The notes under the pieces are model-generated. The model ran no database searches and was not told the DNA's origin. It worked only from the letters and a program-made list of their open reading frames with translations. 36,696 nt of DNA from a virus. Location: positions 1 to 36,696 of the IMG/VR virus record IMGVR_UViG_3300026512_000037. One strand, written 5' to 3'. Shown piece by piece: positions 5,842 to 14,400 of this stretch. The translations under genes and the position numbers were made by a program. The number at the start of each line of letters is the position of its first letter. Position 1 is the first letter of the stretch.

Positions 5842-6252
5842 TTATCCCTCTCTCATAATTCTTGCCAATTCTTCTGCCCTTTTCCCTACTTGCCTTGCCC
5901 ATTTGCTATCAAGCATTTCATCTGCTGCCTTGTTAAAATTTCCCTCTGCAAGAGCCTTAAGCATTTTCTTAAAGCCAAGCACTTTGTTTATGCCCATGTT
6001 AAAGATCATTTCCACCAGCACCTCTTCTCGCTTTTTGTTAAGCTTCATCTGCACGCTTTGTGGGATAAAAAGCCAATAATCCCTATAAGCTTTATTTATA
6101 TCTTCTCTTAGTATTTCCTCTGCAATCCACTTAGATATGCCTTCTTCCAGATTATGCCCATACCCTATTGTTAAATGCCCAGCAGAGCACTTGTAAGGCT
6201 TAAGCCTTAGTCCTTCGTGGCGTTTAATTCTTTCCGCTAAGCTCTCTTGCAT
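5842..6252 (-). CDS. Endolysin, GH24 lysozyme (T4-type)
   Basis: A 136-residue muramidase that cleaves the MurNAc-GlcNAc bond of peptidoglycan. The active-site block HEGLRLKPYKCSAGHLTIGY (12-31) aligns with T4 lysozyme: E13 = Glu11, T28 = Thr26, while Asp20 is replaced by C22. Cysteine at this place is a natural variant in many phage GH24 enzymes and should remain active. FNMGINKVLGFKKML and the C-terminal GKRAEELARI complete the fold. No signal peptide or N-terminal membrane segment is visible, so export should depend on the holin downstream. It overlaps the 67-residue gene upstream by 29 bases; GAGGAGG precedes the ATG. Confidence 0.9.
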   Translation of the reverse strand: MQESLAERIKRHEGLRLKPYKCSAGHLTIGYGHNLEEGISKWIAEEILREDINKAYRDYWLFIPQSVQMKLNKKREEVLVEMIFNMGINKVLGFKKMLKALAEGNFNKAADEMLDSKWARQVGKRAEELARIMREG

Positions 6253-6427
6253 ATTTTTTTAATGCCTCCTCTATGCGTTTAAAATGGCGATCATTATTTT
6301 TGGTTATTTCAACGATTCTTTTTATATGGGCATATATTTTTGCTCTGTTGGCTGCTATTCCTAACAGAGCATTCCTTATTTCGTGTTTTAGCTCCTCTAA
6401 TGCCTGTTGTTGCTTTTTATCAGCCAT
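6224..6427 (-). CDS. Small helical protein in lysis cassette
   Basis: A 67-residue, mostly helical, charged protein (ALEELKHEIRNALLGIAANR, HFKRIEEALKKYAREL) with no membrane segment. It is sandwiched between the membrane-anchored coiled-coil gene (31-base overlap) and the lysozyme (29-base overlap). Such overlaps in lysis cassettes suggest a cofactor, possibly an antiholin or partner of the coiled-coil protein, but no family is recognised. Confidence 0.6.
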   Translation of the reverse strand: MADKKQQQALEELKHEIRNALLGIAANRAKIYAHIKRIVEITKNNDRHFKRIEEALKKYARELSGKN

Positions 6428-6708
6428 TCAAGCCTTTCCACTTTTGTTTTTACTTCTGCAAGTATTTTCCCATGCTCTTCCTGAACAGCAAAAAGTTTTT
6501 CAAAGTAATGCTCAAAGCGTTCCATTGTATCATCGTATCTTCTTACAGTCTCAGCATACGCTTCTTTTTCTACTTTTTTCTCATCTATTTCTTTGAACAT
6601 TTCGTTTATCCTCCCTGACAGCGTTTTATACCCTCCACCCAGCAGACCCAATAAGCCTATAAAAGCGCTGACTATTCCTACAAGTAGCTTAACTAAGACC
6701 GTCTCCAT
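6397..6708 (-). CDS. Membrane-anchored coiled-coil protein, lysis accessory
   Basis: A 103-residue protein with one N-terminal transmembrane helix (about residues 5-27, VKLLVGIVSAFIGLLGLLGG) and a long coiled coil to the end (INEMFKEIDEKK, ETVRRYDDTMERFEHYFEKL, VKTKVERLEWL). The layout fits an i-spanin or hemolysin-XhlA-like lysis accessory. The topology is clear and the function is inferred from its place directly before the lysozyme and holin genes. No lipobox protein (o-spanin) was found. Confidence 0.6.
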   Translation of the reverse strand: METVLVKLLVGIVSAFIGLLGLLGGGYKTLSGRINEMFKEIDEKKVEKEAYAETVRRYDDTMERFEHYFEKLFAVQEEHGKILAEVKTKVERLEWLIKSNNRH

Positions 6709-6740
6709 CTTGGTTGCTTTCGATCTGCAAAGTCAGGGTA

Positions 6741-7424
6741 TTAATACCCATACAAATGCTTAGTCATATTAAATCTCTCTCTTATCTCCACAGCACTAAA
6801 AGCCCTGTTGTAGATGCGAACTTCGTCGATGATGCCGTTAAAATGTCTGGCTGTAGGGAATCCACCAATATATAGTGGATTTGAGCTTGAGACTAATGTC
6901 CCTTGGTAGTTTGCCCAATTTACAAGCATGCCATTAACGTAAGTATGCGCTTTTCGACTATCATATACACCAACCACATAATACCATTGCTTTATATTTA
7001 GCACCTCAGATTTTGGGAATATATAGAGCGGATCATCGCCCACACGATAGAAAATTCCACTAACTTTCTTAGTGGTTTCATATACTACCCCATAAGTATT
7101 CATTTTCCAAACAAAACACCCTATGCCAACTCCACCTGTAGTTTCCCAAGAATTTGCTTTAATCCATGCTTCAATTGTAACCTCACTAGTAATATCCAAA
7201 CTCGGTGAATTAGGCACTTTCACATAATCATCCACCCCGTCAAAACTTAATACGCTATGTCCTAACGGAGTATTCTTCCACGTTGCACCATAAATAGTGC
7301 CATGATTCCCTTTCCCGCTTAGGTCAAATACTTTACTTCCAACTCCCCTACCTCTGCCTGAAATCCAAAGCACGAGACTATCATCAACAGGAGTATAAAT
7401 ATGAGGCTCTGCAAACCTTAACAT
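6741..7424 (-). CDS. LamG/concanavalin-like lectin domain virion protein
   Basis: A 227-residue protein that is essentially one laminin-G-like (LamG_3) beta-sandwich: VFDLSGKGNHGTIYGATWKN, LSFDGVDDYVKVPNSPSLDI, VTIEAWIKANSW, QWYYVVGVYDSRKAHTYVNG and the closing GIIDEVRIYNRAFSAVEIRE. These domains bind carbohydrates. It probably decorates the particle or tail and helps attach to host surface glycans. No signal peptide. Located at the end of the structural genes, ahead of the lysis genes, with GGAG upstream of ATG at 7424. Confidence 0.85.
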   Translation of the reverse strand: MLRFAEPHIYTPVDDSLVLWISGRGRGVGSKVFDLSGKGNHGTIYGATWKNTPLGHSVLSFDGVDDYVKVPNSPSLDITSEVTIEAWIKANSWETTGGVGIGCFVWKMNTYGVVYETTKKVSGIFYRVGDDPLYIFPKSEVLNIKQWYYVVGVYDSRKAHTYVNGMLVNWANYQGTLVSSSNPLYIGGFPTARHFNGIIDEVRIYNRAFSAVEIRERFNMTKHLYGY

Positions 7425-7426
7425 AG

Positions 7427-7651
7427 CTATAACTCCTTTATCTCACAAGGTATATTCCCTGATAGACTATGCTTATGGATATGCAATCTTTTGGTATATT
7501 TTCTACCTTCAAAAAGTAATTTATATTGCTTAGCCTTCTTTCTTGCTTCTTCTTCAGAAGATACCTCTACTCTCAAAAATAGAGGCTCTTTAGTAAGCCT
7601 TTCCTCATCTGTAAGCTCTTCCATCATTTCAAGATACAATGTAGTTTTCAT
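7427..7651 (-). CDS. Small acidic protein of unknown function
   Basis: Start placed at 7651 (MKTTLYLEMMEEL, 74 residues) because AAGGAGG sits seven bases before it; an upstream ATG at 7681 lacks a ribosome site and would overlap the previous gene. The protein has an acidic helix (EELTDEERLTKE), a beta strand (PLFLRVEVSS) and a basic end (GRKYTKRLHIHKH). No family recognised. It lies between two tail-region structural genes. Confidence 0.6.
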   Translation of the reverse strand: MKTTLYLEMMEELTDEERLTKEPLFLRVEVSSEEEARKKAKQYKLLFEGRKYTKRLHIHKHSLSGNIPCEIKEL

Positions 7652-7662
7652 TTTTCGCCTCC

Positions 7663-8079
7663 TTACTTGAATAAAGCCCATTTTACCGTTATCGCTCCCG
7701 AATCAGAGGCAAATTTAAATCCCAATTTTATCTTTCCTTCCCCAAATCCTAATCCTTGTATCAAAAAACCCCTATAAGAGGGTTCCCCTGATATTGCTTC
7801 AACAGTATGTATTGTATGTAAGACTTCTCTTTCGTTTACCCCATCTATTTTCACAAGATTATAAACTGTAACAGTTAAATCACCAGCAGTATCTTCAGTA
7901 GGTTTCTCTATAGCAAAATAATATATTCTGTCTCCATAGCGGTCATTGGGCATTTGTATCTCATCTGTTTTTTTTTCGATGGTGAGATCATCAGAGCCTT
8001 CAAATTGAACCTCTCCCCTGGCGATTAGCCCCATAGCAGGCCAATTCCTACTAAAGCATCCTCTAACTAAAACACTCAT
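7663..8079 (-). CDS. Putative virion beta-sandwich protein
   Basis: A 138-residue protein rich in predicted beta strands (YYFAIEKPTED, LTVTVYNLVKID, IKLGFKFASD, ITVKWALFK), with no signal peptide or membrane segment. Length, composition and place among tail genes suggest a small decoration or head-fibre protein. No named family recognised. GGAGGA lies ahead of ATG at 8079. Confidence 0.6.
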   Translation of the reverse strand: MSVLVRGCFSRNWPAMGLIARGEVQFEGSDDLTIEKKTDEIQMPNDRYGDRIYYFAIEKPTEDTAGDLTVTVYNLVKIDGVNEREVLHTIHTVEAISGEPSYRGFLIQGLGFGEGKIKLGFKFASDSGAITVKWALFK

Positions 8080-8090
8080 TCTCTGTCCTC

Positions 8091-8495
8091 CTATGAAATT
8101 TCAATAATTCTAACTTTGCCGCCATCTTTAAAGTCTAAGTAAATTTTCTCGATCTTGCCTTCGTTTTCAATATCTATTATCCCCTCTTGAGCAGTTAGCG
8201 GATATAGATATGGGTTTGATAAACTGTTTGCATAGACATCCACATCCACATTTGTTTCAATTCTTACAACTGCACAATCCTTATCTGAAAGAATTATCCC
8301 TTCTGCTGGTGTGATGCCTGACTCTGTAGCTTCTATCTCATGCACTCCTTTGGCAAGAGGATAATAAGGGTCGTCGGAAATCTTGTTAAGAGAAGGATGG
8401 TTATAGATTTTTAATGTAGCTATGCTCTCATTCGGTTCTACAACCTGTTCATCTATGACTATTGGCCTTGTGCCAATGTTTTTGTATGTAGGCAT
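8091..8495 (-). CDS. Putative virion decoration protein
   Basis: A 134-residue beta-rich protein starting YKNIGTRPIVIDEQVVEPNE, the style of small phage decoration or tail-tip domains that begin with a proposed 'ideal' strand pair. Later segments (VVRIETNVDVDVYANSL, KIYLDFKDGGKVRIIEIS) are also strands. Function is inferred from composition and context only. AAGGAGG precedes ATG at 8495; it follows the giant gene by three bases. Confidence 0.6.
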   Translation of the reverse strand: MPTYKNIGTRPIVIDEQVVEPNESIATLKIYNHPSLNKISDDPYYPLAKGVHEIEATESGITPAEGIILSDKDCAVVRIETNVDVDVYANSLSNPYLYPLTAQEGIIDIENEGKIEKIYLDFKDGGKVRIIEIS

Positions 8496-8498
8496 GGT

Positions 8499-11400
8499 TT
8501 ACCTCCTTTCTAACGCTCTAAGGCGTTTTGGTTGCATTCTTTTCCATAATGTTTCGTTTGTAATAAATAGCCCTCTTGCAACATCAGGCGGAACTTTCTC
8601 TACCACTTTTTTATTGTATTCCATCATTTGCTCTAACAACCCTTTTGCTGTTTCTTCATCACCTCTGTTCATAGCTTTAGCCCATGCACTTACAAGCGTG
8701 TCTTTCTTTTCTTTCCACACTTCTCTTATTGCTCTGCTTGTTTCGGCTTTTCTGTAGGCTTCTGATAAAGTTATTGGCTGAAAACCAACTGCTTTTAACA
8801 GCCCTTCGCCTGTAGTCAGCTTTAAAGGTTTAAAGTCGCTGTCAACTACTCTTTTTCCATGCCTTGTTTCAATGCCTCTGGTGGTAAGCCTGTATGCCTG
8901 CAAGGGGTATCTCATGACATTTAAGAAAAGCGGGAAATTTTCTACTGCACGCCAGAAATCTCTTGTTTGTATATCCTGATAGGTTTTTGCAAGTCCTGAT
9001 CCTATATCATAAGGAACACCAACCAATTCTTTTAATGTTCGTGGCATTTCGATAGAAATGGACCCAGTTAAATCTATCCCTAAGAAGCTTGGTGCTCCAT
9101 AAAGGACTGCTTTATACCAGTCCCCAGCAATTTCTGCTATATCCTGAAATAAATCACTTCCAGTTACTTTTCTGTAAACCCAGTTTATAGTTGATGCAAA
9201 AGGAAGCCCTTTGATACCACCCAAAGCCAGTATAGCCATAAAAGATTTAGCAAGCCCCCATTTGCCTCTCCAGCCATAGTCAGAAGCAAGACTTTTATAT
9301 AGATGCAGGATGTTATGAGTAAAAGACCTAAAGGTATATGCTGATCTTGCTACCTTTGCTAATTTTCCGCCTCTTGCAAATGGGGGGAGATTGAATTTTC
9401 CATACCTAAAATGGGTTTCGTCGATGATTTTTGATGCAAACTTATAGGCATCTTCAAAGTTCATTCCTTTTTCTTTTCTTGCAATTCTAAATGCAGTGAG
9501 GAATGTGGTTTCTCTGTTAAATATTTCCGCTACACCAAACATCCATCTTAACGCCTTTGCAAATTCTCTTGGTAAGCTTCCATACTTCCCTGGCATCATA
9601 CCCATAACTTCTTCAGTAAGCTGGTCTGAGATAGTTCCATCAAGTCTTGCTCTTGCAAGCGCCCTAAGTTCTTCTTCAGTGAGCCTTTTTGTCATTGCGG
9701 TTTCTCGCCTGCTCATACCTTCTGCTGGTTTTGTATAAAGAGCTTTTATGAGGTCCATTCCGCTTCTCATCATTTCCGCTGTTAGCTTTGACCCCGCCCA
9801 GTTAGTTTCCACTGTAAGACGAGGAATAGTGGTTACGAAGTTCTGTGTAAGCTGAAGCGCTGCACTTTTAAGAACTCCACCAAGATATTTGAAAAAGAGG
9901 AATGCTCTGAATTTATCTACTGCTCTATCAAACTGAGTCTGGTTGGCAAAAGTGTCTTTCACATATTTTTCTGCATAAGCTCTGAGATTATGTTTTTGTC
10001 CCCAGTCTATTTTCCCCCATATTTCATTAAGTTTCTTTGCTGCAAGAAGTTTGCTTTTATAGCCAGCCCAACCATTTATGTATTCGATTACAGCATCCTG
10101 CCAGTTTTCAACCTCATATCCAGGGACTCCCTTTCTTTTTATTCCATGTTTCATAAATCCTCTTACTTTAAACACATCCGCTATTGCCTGCTCTATTGCT
10201 TGTTTAAACGTCTGTTTTAGTTTTTCCGAACCTTCTACTTTTTCCATTGCTACATTTATCAGCTCCTGAGTAACGAGAGGGGAGACTTCAAAGTAGGCTT
10301 CTTCTGGAAATTGTTCGGTATGTTTGCCTATTTTTATTATCTTATCGGCGCCGAATTGCTCTCTCAGAATTTTCTTAAGCTTAGCTCCTTTTGGAGAGTA
10401 TTTCCCGCCTGTAAGCGTTGCTATAAGGTCATCAAACATCGTGTGATAGAGAATTTCTTTTGTCTTTGGATCTTTAACGAATATGTAATAAGCTCCTTTT
10501 CTTGGGTGAGGCATATAACCTGTTACATTGCCAACTTCTCTTCTGTATTGCTCTATCTCGGTTTTAGGAACACCAAGCTCTTCCATAAGCATTGGTAGTT
10601 CTTCATTCCAGATGAAGTTAAGCACTTCTCTTGTTGCTTTGTAAGCTCTTCTTTCATTAGGGGTTAGTTTTGCGAGAGCCTTGTCAGATAGCTCTTTCCT
10701 CAATTCATCCCCTTTATAAAGAATTTTCCCTACTCTTTCCTTTTCTTTCTTGCTCAATGACTTCCAAGCATCAAAAAGCTCCTTCAGGTAAGTATTTCGT
10801 ATTGTATTAAAGTTACGCCATCTCTCATCCACTACATCAAAGACCTTTTTGAACTCAGGGCTTTCATTTCTAAGCCATGAAGGTATATCGCTATATAAGC
10901 GCAGTAAGCCTAAATCTTCTGGGTCTATATCTATTTTGGAATCTTTAGCAAATTTTAAAATCTCTTTTGCAGTATTTGCTACTGAGCCAGCGGTATAGTG
11001 GATTATATTTTCCTCTACAGGATTGGCTAAGCGAGCTTGGGTTATTTTTGCATCCAGCTCGCCTTTTGCTTGCAGAGACTCTCCATTTTCTATGACATCG
11101 TATACAGGGATAAAGCCTCTGGATGTTATAAGCTCGTAAAGAGAAGCTTGTTCTGGAGTTAGCTTTTTGGTGTTAAAGATAACTGCATTTGCGTTGGTGG
11201 CTTCTATAAGCTTTGCAAGGTTAACAAAGTTTTCCTGAGCGGATTTATTTGGGTCATATACATAAAAACCAATGTCACGATTCTTGGTGTTAAGAATTAG
11301 GAAGCCATCTTTATTTTGGTATCCTTTGATTGCTTTTAAAGCTCTTTCAGGGGTTTGAATAGAGGTAGCTTTCCAGAAAGATGATTCTCTTACAATAAAT

Positions 11401-14400
11401 CTTTCTTTTACTGGTATCTTAACTTTTCTTACTGCTGGTTTGATTTCCTGTGGTTCTGAAAATTTTACCTCATTAAAAGTAGTGTAATGCTTCCCGCTTA
11501 TTACAAGCCCTTCTGTATCAATACCACCTAAAACAAAAATGTCTTTCAGTTTTGTGTAAACTCTTACATCACTTGCACTTGGCTGATGACTTACAGCAGG
11601 GTGGTTGTGAATAAAATAAACTTTTTTTGCATTAGGTATAGAAAATATTCTTCCAGCAATTTCTGAAGGCTCCATTTCCGAAGACTTTTTAGTTCCTTTG
11701 GAATAACGGAGTATTTCTAATACACGCCCATCTTTATCAGCTATGACGAAATAAACTTCTTCTTGTGCCTTTTTTCTAAGGGGACTAAGTAGGGAGGCGG
11801 TATCGTCAGCGTTCCTGACCACATATCCCTGTGCTTTAATATATCCTGTGGTTCTAAGAACCACTCTTTGCTTTGTGGGTATCTGAGCCTTTTTTGCAGG
11901 CTCTGTGAATTGGAGAGTAAGCTGTTCTGGTTTGAATTTAAGGCTTTCCCTGACTTCTTCTGGTTTTGTAACTGCTTCATATTCTATTCCTTCTTCTTCG
12001 ACTCCTTCTCCTTTTCCTCTGCGTATTTTTCCGCTCTTTTTAGTAGTTCTTTCCAGCAATCGAGGTTGTCCATGTTCGCCACCAGCTCCCAGCTTTTCAT
12101 GTCTTTTAAGTCCTTCATAAACTAACTCCTCCGATGACAGTGGTTTATCGCCAAATAACTGCTGATTAGTAAACCTTTCAGCCTGTTGTTTGGTAGCTTC
12201 CGCGATATATTTTAGCATGTTAGCAAGCTTTTTACTGCTTTTTTTGTTTCTATCAATAGCTTTCATCAGCTCGCCCACATGCTCAGGCAGTTCTGTAAAC
12301 AACTGCTGTTGAGCAAGATGATGCTCTACTGTTATTCCTAAATCTTTGGTCTTTTTATACTCCCTAACAGCATCAACAATAGCTTTAACTACCTTTTCTG
12401 CTTGCCCTGTAGTATCAAGGGTTTTTGCCTTGATAAAATCTTTACTATTGGCTATAAGTGCATTGAGAATGTTTTTTATTTCTGGGTTTGCTTCTTCAGC
12501 TTGCAAGGAGGCAAGATAATCATCCCCATAAGCTTTGTAAAACAAAGCGAAAGTAATTCTATCAGCAAGTTGCTTTGTGTAGTCTCCTTTGCTTGTGTAA
12601 TACTGCGAGGCTTCCTCTTTTGGTAGTTTAGCCAGAAAAGTCTTTACAAAGTCCCTGTTCTGCCTTGCGAAAATATTTCCATTTTCAGGTATATCAAGCA
12701 AATCTATATCTGCATCAGTAAGTCTATCTGCATCTGCTTTTGCTTGCTCTAAAGGACTCATTCTTGCGGTAGTAGCTTCATTTGCCTTTTTGACAAACTC
12801 TTTTCTATCAACATCTGTAATTCTTTCTCTAACCAATACAGGTTTTTCTATTTTGGCTATTTCTTTAGGGTTAAGCCCAAAGCGCTTAGCATTTTCAATA
12901 AGCCATTGTTTATAGTGATTCGCTTTGCCTCTATCATAAGCAAGCCTAATTGCAGCAACTCTACCATTTCCAGATTCCACTATAAAGTCTTTCCCTACAA
13001 TAGGCGCTCCATCGCTGACATTTGGGTTTTCTCCGAGCTTTTCAGGAATAAGGTTATTTGCAATGGTTACTATTTGCTCTATGGAAGCTTTACGCTCTCT
13101 CATTCTTGGCTGGAGTTCTTTTGGGTATTCTGTGTTAGGTGTGCCATCATATTGATGGCTGGAGATGAGGTCATCAGCATCGACTACTTTGTAAGCAAAA
13201 TCTATTTTTTTGCCATCTGGAAGGTAAGCAGAAGCGGTGTTGCCTTTTATTGTAGTAATTTTAGTTTTTTCAGGTTCAATTATTTTTTTTAAGTTCTTTA
13301 TTAAATCGTCGTATGTTTTGCTATCAATAGGCTTACCAACATCAGGATACACCCCAAAAGAAATGTCATAAAGATAGCCATTTTTATCATAAGAAGCTGT
13401 AAGATTGTAAGTTTTATCTCCTTTGCCGATTGTAAACCCTATCGACCCTGAACCATCTTTATGTTTGTTGTGATAACGCTTTGTTGCAAAATCAGCATTG
13501 AGGGCTTTTTTAATTTTGCTCCCTTTTAATTCAGAATAGTGAATTTGTGTGCGTTTTTGTGTTGGTGCTATACCCGATGTTAATTTGCTGAGAATATTGT
13601 CTATTTTTGCTTCTGCTCTCTTTAGCTGTTTGTTAGCTTTTTCTTCGATGGCTTCAGCTCGTTTTATATTCCCTTTATATTTTGCTTTGCCTACAACGCT
13701 AATTGGCGGTGCAATAGAGCGTGCTTTTGCTTTAGCTAAAAAGAAATCATGCAGAACTTTTCTGTATTGTTCTAAAGCCCGTTTTAAATCAGGCGGAATT
13801 TCCTGTAAGCCATATTCTTTTAATTTGTTTTTTACAGCGTTTTCTTTCTTTTGAATGATGTTTTTAAATTCTTTGTTAATATCTACCGAAAAATGACTAA
13901 ATTCGTTAAAAAAATCCACTTCATCTTTAGTAAATGGCTCGTCAGTTAGCCATATTTTTTCTTTTTTACTTTCAGGTTGAGTTTTGTGTTTTTCTGCCAA
14001 ATCAGGATAATCTTTCAACACTTCTGGAGGAACAGGCTTGTTTTCTTCAAGAGCTTGTTTTACAAAATACCTATGAGGATTTCTCCAGTATTCCTTAGGA
14101 ACTATAGCAATTATTTCTACAGGTTTTTTGATGTTATAAGTATGTGCGCCAGACTTTTTAATCTTATCAGGGTCATATCTTATAGCATACATAACCCCTT
14201 TTTCTGCATAAGGCATATTTATAAACGCTCGCATCGGAGAATCTGTTGCAAATCCTTTTGTTATCTTCCCCTTAATTTCAGCTTCAGATAGATGGTATAA
14301 GACATGAGGTTTTTCTCCGAGCATGTTATCAGATTCAAACTCATCTTTTGTCATTTGCCAGGGCTGTTTAATAGCAACTTCTTTTTTACCCTTTTGTTCA

